Assembly: GCF_000003815.2 (NCBI RefSeq)
Contig: NC_049997.1
Span: forward strand, 16,540,139-16,604,138
Source of the DNA: Branchiostoma floridae
Lineage: Eukaryota > Chordata > Leptocardii > Amphioxiformes > Branchiostomatidae
Length of the DNA: 64,000 nucleotides
Direction of reading: 5' to 3'
Part shown: piece by piece, positions 1-12,061 of the stretch
Layout of the letters: each line of letters opens with the position of its first letter
How positions within the stretch are numbered: the stretch's first letter is position 1
Position numbers and translations under genes: made by a program
Notes under the pieces: generated by a model
What the model was told of the DNA's origin: nothing
The model's input: only the letters and a program-made list of their open reading frames with translations
Databases searched by the model: none

Positions 1-1826
1 TCTTTTGCGCTTTAATTGGAAGGCCACCGACACACTTTCTCTGATTTCTATACTTGTATTCGAATCTATTGTGAGTTTATATATGACAAATACAGTATCA
101 TGTGAGATTGGCAGATAATGGGTAAATTGTCATGAGTTTCCGCATACGATATCGTGTATCATCTACAGCGGTCATGAGGAAAAGGTATGTAACAGCCAAA
201 GACTATTCCATGTATTTCAGACCACACAATCGAATTACCGGGAAGTTTGCATGTGTTTTCGAGGACATTATTTCTTATATAACATCCTTGGTGTTTCAAA
301 CTGTTTTTTCCCGCTCCAATGACACAATGTGCCTTGGGGGTGGCAACTACAGATGTAAATTCTCTTCGTCAAAAAATTGCAGTTAAATCTTGATTTGCAT
401 TACAGGCTAAGACTGGTCATGAGACTGAGAAGGGGAGTCCCATCCATGAAGCCACGCCAGAGCCATAAGCACTCTATCCTGCACAATAACGGCTGCTGAA
501 AATGTCTTCTACGCAGTGTATTCTACAATGCAGAGACGTCATCTAGCGGAATAGATTTAAACTGCAGCTAGGCCATTGCAGCAAGCCGCAGCAATTATTT
601 TCGTCAATGGCGACAATTTGCTTTATTCCCTTGGGTAATTATCTACTTAGGACTTGATACCCAGATACATGTATAGGGACGAACTGCTAATAATATTACT
701 GTACAATTAATGGACTGACACATTTGTTGGACAGTTCAATATATCTTGATTGTGACGGCTTTATTGCAAATTTTGCCCTTGGGCGTAAATACATATATGG
801 GGCTGATATAAGCGTGAATACAATGATACAATCAATCAACAGTTCCTATTTTACATTAGAATAAAGCTAGCTTTGTTTTTGTTATGTTTGACCTCTTTGT
901 AACCATTAAGGATGCATCTATATATTGCTACACACTTCTTTTTGATAGCTTGAAAGTTCGTCCGTGTTGGTAGAATACAATATGAAACAGGATTAAACTG
1001 TAGTTTCTAAAGCAAGGGAATAAAAAAAATGGGACTTGCACAAGTATATTCGGCTGTAAAGCATGAGTCTCTGTTATAGAATGGACAACCCGTCATGAGT
1101 GTGACGTCACGTTAGGCAGATAGGACACGTGACTCAAGGGCAGTGGATCATAAATTGCAGAAACTAATGGCGTCCTCCGTCTCGGTATCTTATTTTGATC
1201 CACTTTCAGCAAGCTATTCTTCCAGTGGTCGAGACAACATATTATACACTGTAGTAGTACAATACATACGCACTGCATAACACGTAGATACGCAAACGCA
1301 CAACAACTCAAACCGTAGGATTTTTTTAGACTATGAATTTAAACCTGCCTTCTATCTGAACGTGTGGGTTTCTAGACATTTTTTATGATGTTGAAACAAT
1401 AAAAGGCAAAAAAAGACAATTTTGAGCGACATGCAAAATTGCAAGTTGGCAAAAATTTACATGCCAAGGCCATCAAGTTGAGATATGGATGACATCCATG
1501 TGAACCCCAAAATTTGTGCGAGCGTAAGAACAAAAAAGTTTCGTGATAAAATTCGCCTTCATTAAAAAATCTAAGAGGTCAGGAAGGATGAACAAATGAC
1601 TAGTCACACCAAGGAGATTGGTCACACAGAGTATGGAAAATGGAACAACAGTTTCTTCACATTTTTTCACATCTTCTTTGCACAAATCTTTGGCTGAATG
1701 TCTTCCGATTTTTTTTTCAAATTATGGCATATATTTGTAGGTGATTTGCAGTATGGTTTACAGTATGATCGAAAACTTATCTTATTTGGGTGACAAATGA
1801 TGTGCACGAGGATGACATACATAAGT
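1..1826. other. non-coding sequence, nothing recognised
   Basis: AT-rich sequence with only short, atypical open frames and no recognisable exon. A stretch at about 1425-1690, with phrases about low binding of 'gcaagttggc' type and 'ttcacatcttctttg', is loosely repeated at about 5985-6660, so part of it is an old dispersed repeat. Confidence 0.5.
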
Positions 1827-1966
1827 TCGCTGGGATTTAATTTCGCGGTAGCTGCCTTACTGGCAAGGAAAAATGCAGAAATATTCCCGGTGATTTTAAA
1901 TTCGCGTTTTGGCGCCGCGAAAACCGCGAACATAAAACCACCGCGAACATTTATGCATTTCCAGTG
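1827..1966. repeat. dispersed 'ccgcgaa' repeat, copy 1
   Basis: The segment has the pattern tgggatttaatttcgcgg ... accgcgaacataaaaccac ... gcatttccagtg. A second, diverged copy with the same order of motifs lies at about 43946-44163. I regard it as a short interspersed element common in amphioxus DNA; the two local copies are seen directly, the family status is inferred. Confidence 0.55.
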
Positions 1967-1999
1967 TATAATCAAATCAATACCTGAAAGAAAATCTCC

Positions 2000-2094
2000 C
2001 TGTAAAAAAGTGCGTAATGGACTCGACCTGCGCAGTAGACGTGCGCAGACGGCGGGTTTAGTTCAGCTGATAAATTTTGCCGGTTTGCCAGCAG
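2000..2094 (+). other. SINHCAF: possible 5' non-coding exon and promoter of SINHCAF
   Basis: A CpG-richer patch containing two tgcgcag motifs (NRF1 half-site-like) is followed by a textbook donor, cag|gtgagt, with GT at 2095. The first coding exon of SINHCAF starts with an acceptor just before its ATG (near 8753), so an upstream non-coding exon is required, and this is the best candidate I see. No transcript evidence is available and the link across 6.6 kb is inference. Confidence 0.3.
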
Positions 2095-2100
2095 GTGAGT

Positions 2101-5100
2101 ACCACCCAAATTCTCTCCGCTTTTTCTCGAGACAACCCTCAAATTCACCCAAACTTCCCGTTTTTTCATCCCCACATCCAAGACAGGTTTGTGTCCTACC
2201 TTTCTAGATGTTTTAGTTGTTGTCTTGTGTTGATTTTTCCGTCTGTCAAGCGAAAAAATTGCCCTACGGGATTCGAAGCCACCAAGATCACACCCAACCG
2301 GCGTCCATTCATTTTTCACTGTCAGTTCGTAATTTTTCTCTTCCCGGTTCCATCTTTTTGTAAAACCTACCTTTCTAGTGGTTTAAACTGGTGTTAAATG
2401 TTGAAATCTTCTCTAGAAGGCTGTACAGACATTTTTCTAGACACTTGTGGCTGCGTATGAGTCGTCAGCGAAGGCCGGAAATGCGTTGGCGGCGTTTCTA
2501 GTCTTTGTCCCCGACTCTAGGCCACAAAATCCACGCTGTAATTTCTCATTTCCATAAACATGCCTTTAAAAGGACATCTGAATCATCATTTCTTTTTCCC
2601 TTTAAAAAAATTAATCTTCCTTTCATAATCATAACGTGTTGAAGAACCCATGATGCTTGCTTGGTTTATTTTAATTTTATAGCAAGGGAGAAATCATGTT
2701 TTAGGTAATTTTTTGTGTCTTATCCGTATGAATTTTTATTAAATCCTTGTGGGTGGTTCCCGATTTTTGTGTAGTGGCATGAAAAATTATTATTATATGA
2801 TAAATATTCAATACCTGGCACTACTTGTAGGTCATAATCATATTCTCTTTAATACATATTCATTTGAACCCTCTCTCGGGTCAAGGTGAAATATACACAT
2901 CCAGTCACGTTCCAAAAATCATTTACAAATTTACCGTTATTTTTGCACGATTTCTTGCAAAATTATGACGGATTGTACGGTTATTGGTATGATTTTTATT
3001 GGGAAAATGTTAGAAGTGGTTGACATTCGCTTAGAAGGGGGAAATTTGTGATTCAAATTGGGTACTACTACTACAACAACTGACCCTGAGTTACCTTAGA
3101 ATAACCTTCCTATGTGCCCTAAAAAACGGGACTCTTGCAGTAGACATAAATTTTAGGGGTACTGCAGAGGTGGCTTTTTTGTGGTGAGGGTTTATCGGAG
3201 CATTTAACGGCCATGTTTCGTCCGTACGGTAAGGTTTTTTTATGGTCGTTCGTCGCTAATGTGTATGCGGTATGGATTTACTCAAGCATGGGTTTTCCAT
3301 GTAAGGTTAGGTGTGCTTGCAACACGTGCTTGCAAACACCCACACATACCTGGTCCGTCTACGCCACTTCCGGGGCACTTCCTGTTTTTTACTCACCGCA
3401 TTTACACTTCTAACCATATCTGGTAGTAAACGAGCAACCGTCCAAGCCATTTAGAAATGATGCCGGGTTTATTTTTCGCTTGCATCGGCAAAGATTTTTG
3501 CTGTGTTTTGAAACGTGAGGCCGTGTTCGGTTAAGTGGAAGGGTATCAAATTACGCAGGTGATTTGGGCTTGTGTTTGTGTGCTTGTCATTGAAATTTTA
3601 GCATTGCTAATAGTACTGCATGCATAATTTGGGGCACTCGTCACATAATTAGTACCAGGGACAAGTGGAATAAAATGTTATTACCTTGGATGAATCATTG
3701 AATGACAGCCAAAAAAAGCTCAACAACAATTGTCAATTGTAAGCCGTTCAAAATAATGCTTGAGGGTACACAAACAAATGACTTATATAAGTAAAAAAGG
3801 TACACTACAACTCAGTCGATATATTTGCTGGTTTTCGTAGATGCACAATGGTTTCTTTGTGCCACAATTTGGCTGCAGCTGGTTTACAATCTAAAATTTT
3901 CCTTTTTTAAACTAAAGTCATTGGTTACCTAGATGTAATGTAGTAAGAAAAGCTGAAAAATGAAATATTTAGAGTGCTACTTCATGATATCTGTGAGGTC
4001 TCAAAATTTCAACAAAGAAAAAGAATTGTCATCAACTAAATTCACAAAACTTAGCCATATTTTTCTATTAATCAGTACTTATGTTCTTGTCCTGATTTCG
4101 TAAAGAAAAATTACAAATCATTTCTAAACTTGGGTATTTTTTTTTTGTATTTGTTGTCTGGACTCTAAAAGGCAAGAAAGTGTCCATTTTTTTAAATTTT
4201 GGTCTCATTTTCTTATGAATTTTTCATGAATGATTCTTGTGACCTCAGCTGCCATTGAAACATGATACCCCATCAGACATGTTTTTGTTTTTCCAGTGCA
4301 GAAAATGTAAACAGTCTGTTTCTTTGCCTAAAAGATTTTCTCCCATTCCCAGAGACAATTTTCCCATAGATAAACATGTCAACAATAGCGGGAAACACAA
4401 CCGTTGAACATAGCCTTAATTTTTTTGAAAGAAAAAAAAGATATCTGCACCATGAAATAACTAATTCAGTGATTCTAATTAACCCCTTGGTTGTCCCTTG
4501 AATAAGAAAAAATTATGCATGTTAAATCTGTATACACATGCAAGTCAGGGGGAAGAATTTGCTAAACGCCAGGCATTGTTCTTTGTCAGCAAGGAATGTA
4601 AACATTGTTTGGCCTTTTGATGTAACTCGATGCTTTGTCGGAGGTCTCGGTCCCTTCTCCTGGCTTGTTGTGGTCTCTGGCTTGTTGTGTCTGCAGCTTT
4701 GCTGCGATGAGACAGTGTTTTTGGTGCCTGATTTTGAAAAGTTAGGCCCTTAATGAATTTAATGGTGCAGATTGTGGCTGTTAAAAGACTGTTGGTTAAA
4801 ACAGGTTTTCTCACCCCCCAATATTTTATCTGTCCCATTGTTTGGGAGCTAGCCTATGTTGTTTTGATTTTTGTTGTTAAATGTCTCAGTTAAAGCTTAA
4901 TAAAAATAAAATACATTCTCATCAATTTCATGTCAGAAAGTTTGTGTTGGGAGGACATGGTGAAATTTGTTTCTATTGCCTGATTAAATCTCGCTTACTG
5001 TATAGCAGCCCAGCAAATATCCGCCGGCCTCCTCTGCAGGGAGGGGCCAGTTACAGCCTCGGACAGCAGGGTTTCTGTCCCAACAAGCAAATTTCTGTCA

Positions 5101-6082
5101 CAGGACAGAGGGACAGGTCCTGTAGACAGTACTGCTTCTCTGAAAAAAACGCAAGAAAATATTGGGAGGGAAAAGTCTGTACATTAATTCATGCCTTTAG
5201 GGGGAGTCCGATACAGTTAGTTTCAGATTTTCTTCCCTGTCATCTTCTTTTCTGTCTACTGTTAATTGTGATTTCAAACCCATGTAGCACTAACCTGTGT
5301 ACCATCCGGAAAGAAGTTTGCTCTGGCGTTCATTTGTATATCATATACATGTGTACAGTCGCTTCTAGCTCTGACGTTCATTGTACACTATATACAGTCG
5401 CTTTTCTGTGTTTCCGTCTGGGAACACAGACCATGTTAATGTCTGGAATCATCCAAATTTTGAACGCAGGCGCTGATTGGTCCCCACATATGAGCGAATC
5501 ATGAAATGGATTCAAGCGCTCATTGGAACCAGTCAATTGCGGGAGGGCCTGTGGTCATCGAACCAGTGCTCCAGAACCCATTCCTCGATTCGCTCATTTA
5601 CTGATTTTACCACCAAACGGTTTGGAAGCGCAAGTCTCAAGACGGATAACAGAAGCAAACATAGGACTAGGGGCGAACCACTATCCGGATGGTCCTCAGG
5701 CTAATGTAGCACAGTACGCAACCTGAAATATTGCCGTTAAACACTGCTTTTCCCCCATCTACTTGTATGTACATAAGCTTTTTTATTTAATTTTTGATAA
5801 GATAAAACCAATCTACTTCATAAAACATACATGTAAGTAGTTACATGACTAGCTGATTTGAAGAAAGTAATACTTTGATAGTGCCCGGGCAAACAGAAGT
5901 GTTGATGTTGTAACCTGGCATTTTGACTTTGCATTTGTTAAATCCATTTTACAAGTCAGCACTAAACTAAAGCCGTGTTAATGTGATTATACGGATGACA
6001 TCCTCTGGAAACCCCAAAACTGATGCGAGTGTGCAAAGAAAAAGAATTGTAAAGAAAATGTTGCCTTCATTATGAGACCTAC
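2101..6082. other. non-coding (putative intron 1 of SINHCAF)
   Basis: AT-rich sequence without recognisable exons. It contains small local repeats, for example two 'acagtcgctt' blocks near 5355-5403, and homopolymer runs. If the 2000-2094 exon is real this is the first intron. Confidence 0.4.
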
Positions 6083-6535
6083 CAGGGTTCGCAATTTGCA
6101 TGTGATTTTTGAGATTTGCACGTAAAAATTTTCTGAACTTGCAATCTTGCATGTTGAAAATACTTGGCCTATACTATAGTAAAAATACTGAGGCCACGAT
6201 GCCTTTGTTTGTCTGACGGGGATCTTCACCGGTCGCCAGTAGGTGCTAGAAATCATCAAATTCGGCTTTGCTGCAAACTTACATGCTGATTATGTGGATA
6301 TCTTTCCAAAATTTCAAGTTCTATTAACTTCTATCTATATTTTCATGTGCCAATTTCTGTCCGCCAAAGGTAACAGAATGGGTAAAATGCTTATCAGTCA
6401 AAGGACGGAATGATGGATGCTGGCTATTGCAGTATAGACTAGTTGTATTTTGCATGTAAATTTTTCAAATTGCACGTAAAATTTTTGCCAACTTGCAATT
6501 TTGCATGTAGCAAAAAAAAAGTATTTCGATCCCTG
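6083..6535. mobile_element. hAT-like MITE candidate
   Basis: The left end begins cagggttcgcaat and the right end finishes atttcgatccctg, which is its inverted complement with a few mismatches. The interior is AT-rich with repeated 'tttgcatgtaaat' and 'cttgcaattttgcatg' phrases in both orientations and no coding capacity. CAGGG-type termini suggest a non-autonomous hAT element; no clear 8-bp target duplication was identified. Confidence 0.4.
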
Positions 6536-7265
6536 CCTACATGTAAGTAGTTGGATTTTTTAGAAAGGTTGAACAAATGACCAAACACACACTGTATACC
6601 ATACAAAAGATTCTTCTTTTTTTGGTCTTTCACATCTTCTTTGACGTTGGCATTCTACGACACCAGCATCCGTTTTCCAATATTTTTTGTTTACAACTTA
6701 TAGCATGTGTGTACTCATTGGCAACAGCTTGTATGATTCACAACATATCATATGTTTAAAAAAAAGCTTTTTTGAGAAATGGACGAAAATCGATGCGTGC
6801 ATGGATGTCATTCAAATAATCAAATCAATATGACCTTACCAGGTAGTTAAGGTTGAAAACTTGTCCCTGAAAAAAAGTTAAGTCCATTAATCTTGTCATA
6901 GCTGAAGACTCTTAGATCAATACCTTCATGCTTGACTGACTGCATTGGATGTTAACATGGCCCGACCTTGAACTAGATGTTTACTTAAAGCTTAAAAGAC
7001 ACTAAATGGTGTACAGTGAAAACTGCTCAAGAAGACCACTCGGGGGACCGATTACATATGGTACCATCTGTCATGTGGGCAGGTGGTCACTATAGACAGG
7101 TTTTTAATGCCTGTATGTGTCAATTGGGAAAATTATCTATGGGATCAGCGAAAATTATTTACATTGGTCAGGTGGCCATCACTTGTACAAGTTTGACTGT
7201 ATCAGTGTATGTCAGTCAGTGAGGGGACATTACTAATAGTAATACTAGTAATATGTATGTTGAGG

Positions 7266-7588
7266 CAGGGATAAACAAGTCCACTAGCCCTATTGTCCAG
7301 GGCAAGTGAAAGTGCTGTTCGGGCAAGTGCATGTCCTACCCCACTTAGTAAGATTTTTCCATTGATTTTAGTGCAACTTTGATATACTTGTTAGTATTAA
7401 TGTTACTTTTTACAGTCATGACATCAAGCAATTGTCTACAGAGAATTCCATTGCTGGAAGTGAAAATGCATATACTAGTAACAGTGACATTTGAATTTTG
7501 GGAAGATGAAAAATTGGTTCGGGCAAGTACATTTTTTATGTGCTTGCCCGTTAGGACAAGTGGATTTTAGAAAGCTTGTTCAACCCTG
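7266..7588. mobile_element. hAT-like MITE candidate
   Basis: The left end cagggataaacaagtccac and the right end gcttgttcaaccctg form imperfect terminal inverted repeats. Subterminal 'gggcaagtg' and 'cttgccc' motifs are also inverted. It has no coding capacity. It has the same CAGGG terminal class as the elements at 6083, 54649 and 57524. Confidence 0.45.
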
Positions 7589-8029
7589 TGAGGTGGTCTT
7601 TCGTACAGGTTTGACTGTATATCAATGACCAGGTGGTTCTTAGGTAAAGGTGGTCACTGCTTGTACAACTTGTTGACTACTGTACTATGCTTGACTTGAC
7701 CTAGAGCTGTTTACAGAGAGATGCCTTGGGTGGTGATTGTTAAGAGCCATCTGCCCTTGTAGATAAGTAGGCTTTTGCAAGTCTTTGGAAGTCTCTTGAG
7801 ATGGACCATGGTGGCCTTGTTAGGATAATGTTGATGAAGGTCTGGGTTGAAACATTCAAATCCCTAACAAGATCAAATCTCCAATTGGGAAAGGTACCTT
7901 TTACTTATTTTCTCACTCGACGAAAATGCATACATCTTTGGTAACGACATCGTCTCTGGGGTGGAAAGTACAGCGTCTTTGAAAGAAGCCAGTATTGATT
8001 TGGAATTGGGTCCGACTCTTCTAAAATTC

Positions 8030-8761
8030 TGCAGGCACCTTTTCCATCGGTCACCGTAAATGCCAACCTACTGGCATCTTTTCTTGTTTTACAGCTGCTA
8101 GTGCTACCACGTTTTGTTTCAATAAGCCCAAGATATGAATGAAAAGAAACCCAGTTTGATTTAGAAATCCAGTGTTACGTTGAATTCCGCAGGCAGCTTT
8201 TCCATTGGCCACCAGAATGCCTTTCTAACAGGCACCATTCTTGTTTACAGCTGCCACCATGTTTAGTCTTCATATGCCAAATATATATTAAAGTTTGATA
8301 GAAATTGTAGTTCAATACCGCAGGCACCTTTTTCATCGGCCACCTGAATGTCATTTCTAACAGACACCTTTGTTGTTTCACAGCTGCCACCATGTTTAGT
8401 TTCCATAAGCCCAAGATATATTAAGAAGCTGAGTTTGATATAAAAAATTCTGCAGGCGCCTTTTCCATTGGCCACCTTAATGTCATTCTAACAGGCACCT
8501 TTCTCATTCCACAGCTGCCACCATGATGAGTTTCCACATGCCAAAGATATAAAAATTGTAGTTCAATACCGTAGGCGTCTTTTCCATTGGCCACCTGAAT
8601 GTCATTTCTCACAGGCACCTTTCTTGTTCCACAGCTGCCACCATGATGAGTTTCCACATGCCAAAGATATAGAAATTGTAGTTCAGTACCGCAGGCAGCT
8701 TTTCCATTGGCCACCTGACTGAAACTATAACAGGCACCTTTCTTGTCCCACAGCTGCCACC
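8030..8761 (+). repeat. tandem copies of the SINHCAF exon 1 5' edge
   Basis: Five head-to-tail copies of a 120-135 bp unit precede the true exon. Each holds a pyrimidine-rich acceptor (ttgtt..acag), the Kozak-like ctgccaccatg and the first codons of SINHCAF, then runs out at 'aagatata'. Start codons of the copies lie at 8259, 8392, 8523 and 8643; the oldest copy, near 8113, has lost its ATG. The 8392 copy still reads M-F-S-F-H-K-P-K-I-Y and then stops. The true exon, with its acceptor near 8751-8753 and ATG at 8762, is the last member of the array. Confidence 0.85.
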
Positions 8762-11263
8762 ATGTTTAGTTTCCACAAGCCCAAGGTGTACCGTAGCATC
8801 AGCGGCTGCTGCATATGTGGTGCCAAGTCGTCCAGCTCGCGATTCACGGACAGTGCCAAATACGAGGTGGAGTTCCAGAAGTGCTTCAAGCTGCACGAGG
8901 AGCGCAGCGGAGAGATCTGCAACGCCTGCGTCTTGCTGGTCAAGCGCTGGAAAAAACTGCCCAAGGGGACAGACAGAAACTGGCACCACGTTCGTATACT
9001 TCTTTAAACTATATGTTTTAAGTTCAACCACTAGAAAAATATGCCCAAGGGGACAGACGAAAACTGGTACATTTCTTTCTGTTTCCTTATACTAGATGTT
9101 TCAATTACGTTTCAAAATCTGGAAAAAATTGCCCAAAGGGGACAGACAGAAACTGGCACAACGTTCGTTTACTCTTTCTGCTCCTTTACACTACGTTTTA
9201 AATGCTGGGGAAAATGCCCAAGGGGACAGACAGAAACTGGCATCACGTTCGTATATTCTTTCTCCTTTAAACGCTGGGAAAAAATTTCGAAGACCTTCCA
9301 TTCTGGGTTTGATTATATCTTTAATTATGTGTTTTAAAGTCTTGTATAGGTTGACACTTACACGCCAATCCTTAACCAGTTTCTAGCATAAGAGAGCCAA
9401 GCCAGAAGTTAAGCCAATTTTTACAGTGATGAAGTGTCCTGTTGCATTTGACTTTTGTGTATGCCTACATTTCTACAGTGCAATTTCTACATATTCTGCC
9501 AGAGGTAGCTGCTACACTGTGTTGTCTAGCTAACCATGTTGAATTTTGATCATTTCTTGACATTTCTTTGTGTTAACTGTACATGTAGGTTGTGGATGCC
9601 AGGGCTGGACCCGGGACCAAGACCATCCTCAAAGCCAAGTTCAAGTCCAAGCTGAGCAAACGTCCAAACAAGCGGCGCCACCTGCTGGCCAAGAAGAAGA
9701 TGGGCCTGCTGCGGAAGAGCAGAAGTGGGGAGGGTTCCGATGATGTCAGTGGTAAGGAAATCAATCTTCACTTTATGAAAGTTTATTATTATTATTATCA
9801 TTTACTATTTGGTGGGCTGACTGCTAAGGTAAGGTAAGGTAAGAGCTGACTGCTCTTTCTTTGCAGTCAAGGGATAAATTTTTAGTTTTTGGAGCGGCTG
9901 CCATTCAGTGCTAACTCAGGTGACCTCAATACAATAGTTATTTACCAAGGTACGGCCACGAGACTGTAGGCTTGAACTACTCACGTTGGGAAGAACTCCT
10001 TTCCATACTGTTTTCGGTTCTAAACAAGTTCTTCAACATGCTCGAGGTGTGGTTCTCCTCAAACACAGACCCCATTTAACGTCCTATCCAAGGGACAGTG
10101 CTAGCCGAAGCTAGGTACTAATTTTACATGAGTGAAGTGAGGAAAGTCAGGTAACCTGCCTTTCCTAAGGGCACAAGATAGGTGACATGGCAGGATTCGA
10201 AACCAGGACCAATTCCGCCATGCTCATTCAATAATAAGTGAATTTGTTTTTCAGTCAGTTACCAGTACCAACCTGATGAACTTATTGATGCATGCAAATT
10301 GTGCTATTTTCCATATACCCCATTATAGTGTTATTGTTTGCTACATGGTTGTATGTCAGAAATGTATATGAATAATGTTTTCATAATATTTTCATGTTTT
10401 CTCAGGCGAGGAACACATGAGTGACAAGTCGCCATGGTCCAGTGCCACGCCCTCCCCGGCCCTCAGCGACCAATCAGATGAGTCGATGTCGGCCTGCGAC
10501 GTTGACATCAAGCCGTCAAAATGCAAAGACATTCCATACCCTGTCTCGTCATTCCTGAACACAAGCTATTGGAGAAGGTGGGCAAATTTTGGCTTTCTCC
10601 GCCATTGTATTTGTTTGTCCAGTAGGGGTGGGTAATGGTATGTTATACCAGTACAAAACGTTTTTTCCTATTGGACTAGTCCTAATAAAGCAAACTGGAG
10701 AAAAATTATTGGACTGGATTTTGGACCGATTAGAAAATGTACACGCCTATTTTGGCAGGCGTCCAAACATTTTGTGCTTAACCGATCCAAGAAAACAGCA
10801 AAATTTATAGTCTTTTCTACAAAGTTTCTTCCGTCAAGCATATAGAGGCAGTTATGCCTTGTTTACATTAAGATGGTATTTTAACTTGTCAGTGGGAGTC
10901 AGATACTCCAAACAGATTTCTTTGTAACGAAATGGATCACTGTTTTGAGTACCCCCCATTCACAAGTTTCCACAGATCCTCTGGACCTGGGCCATACAGT
11001 TGCTGTACCTGACATTTTGCTTTAGACATTGACATTTTTCATACATCACTTTGTTTCCTTACAGAGAGGACATTTGCTGTGGTATAATCTTCAAGGGCTC
11101 TCGAGGGGAAGTTGTGATCGACCCTCGCTTGCTACGGCCCTGCCAGGCATGCAGAGGCTCCGCATCCCCCGGCACACCCTCCAAGAGCACCAGCAACCCC
11201 CTTAACAGCCACGGAGCTTCCGACCAAACCCTTCCCTCTCATACAATACCCCCATTTGGAACC
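8762..11263 (+). CDS. SINHCAF: SINHCAF (FAM60A), SIN3-HDAC complex subunit, 3' end in gap
   Basis: Coding exons are 8762-8989, 9589-9751, 10406-10577 and 11065 to at least 11263, where the N gap begins; all junctions are GT-AG and keep frame. Exon 1 encodes the hallmark N-terminus: MFSFHKPKVYRS, a Cys pair in GCCICGAKSSSSRFTDS, then the CNACVLLVKRWKKLPKG motif, which resembles a zinc-binding module. Exon 2 continues VVDARAGP followed by a Lys/Arg-rich segment; exon 3 is Ser-rich and ends FLNTSYWR; exon 4 has ICCGIIFKG and GEVVID. In vertebrates the protein is a subunit of the SIN3A-HDAC1/2 co-repressor and acts in the nucleus. About 229 codons are visible. The C-terminus looks longer than in vertebrates and is cut by the 11264-12036 gap. 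Both edges of exon 1 are tandemly duplicated. Confidence 0.93.
9030..9292 (+). repeat. tandem copies of the SINHCAF exon 1 3' edge
   Basis: Three further copies and a fragment of an 85-bp unit follow the exon 1 donor. Each repeats the codons for W-K-K-L-P-K-G-T-D-R-N-W with the following intron start. The copies near 9121 and 9203 keep the acgttcgt donor-like sequence; the copy near 9032 has lost it. Together with the upstream array, both boundaries of one exon are amplified separately. Confidence 0.8.
10075..10215. repeat. SINE-like dispersed repeat
   Basis: The pattern gaggaaagtcaggtaa ... cctttcctaagggcacaa ... ggcaggattcgaaacc recurs in diverged form near 49225-49320 and 59775-59905. Read on the minus strand, the end resembles a pol III B box (ggttcgaatcc type), which suggests a tRNA-derived SINE. 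It lies in SINHCAF intron 2. Confidence 0.4.
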
Positions 11264-12036
11264 NNNNNNNNNNNNNNNNNNNNNNNNNNNNNNNNNNNNN
11301 NNNNNNNNNNNNNNNNNNNNNNNNNNNNNNNNNNNNNNNNNNNNNNNNNNNNNNNNNNNNNNNNNNNNNNNNNNNNNNNNNNNNNNNNNNNNNNNNNNNN
11401 NNNNNNNNNNNNNNNNNNNNNNNNNNNNNNNNNNNNNNNNNNNNNNNNNNNNNNNNNNNNNNNNNNNNNNNNNNNNNNNNNNNNNNNNNNNNNNNNNNNN
11501 NNNNNNNNNNNNNNNNNNNNNNNNNNNNNNNNNNNNNNNNNNNNNNNNNNNNNNNNNNNNNNNNNNNNNNNNNNNNNNNNNNNNNNNNNNNNNNNNNNNN
11601 NNNNNNNNNNNNNNNNNNNNNNNNNNNNNNNNNNNNNNNNNNNNNNNNNNNNNNNNNNNNNNNNNNNNNNNNNNNNNNNNNNNNNNNNNNNNNNNNNNNN
11701 NNNNNNNNNNNNNNNNNNNNNNNNNNNNNNNNNNNNNNNNNNNNNNNNNNNNNNNNNNNNNNNNNNNNNNNNNNNNNNNNNNNNNNNNNNNNNNNNNNNN
11801 NNNNNNNNNNNNNNNNNNNNNNNNNNNNNNNNNNNNNNNNNNNNNNNNNNNNNNNNNNNNNNNNNNNNNNNNNNNNNNNNNNNNNNNNNNNNNNNNNNNN
11901 NNNNNNNNNNNNNNNNNNNNNNNNNNNNNNNNNNNNNNNNNNNNNNNNNNNNNNNNNNNNNNNNNNNNNNNNNNNNNNNNNNNNNNNNNNNNNNNNNNNN
12001 NNNNNNNNNNNNNNNNNNNNNNNNNNNNNNNNNNNN
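11264..12036. other. assembly gap (773 N)
   Basis: A run of N interrupts SINHCAF exon 4. The end of the coding region and stop codon are probably inside it. The few codons open just after the gap, ending at a TAG at 12059, cannot be assigned. Confidence 0.99.
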
Positions 12037-12061
12037 TCGCAGCGACAATTTAGCTAGATAG

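Noticed and set aside
1797..2319. Overlapping open frames around the ccgcgaa repeat
   Set aside because: They span a dispersed repeat and a CpG-rich patch; composition is not protein-like.
4881..5504. 207-residue plus-strand open frame
   Set aside because: It has no recognisable domain, odd composition, no splice signals that make sense and no homologous look; treated as chance.
8609..9031. Minus-strand open frame of 140 codons opposite SINHCAF exon 1
   Set aside because: It is the antisense shadow of exon 1 and its upstream tandem copies.
11051..12061. Open frame running through the N gap to R-S-D-N-L-A-R-stop
   Set aside because: The length is produced by N; the true exon begins at 11065 and whether its frame continues to 12061 cannot be known.
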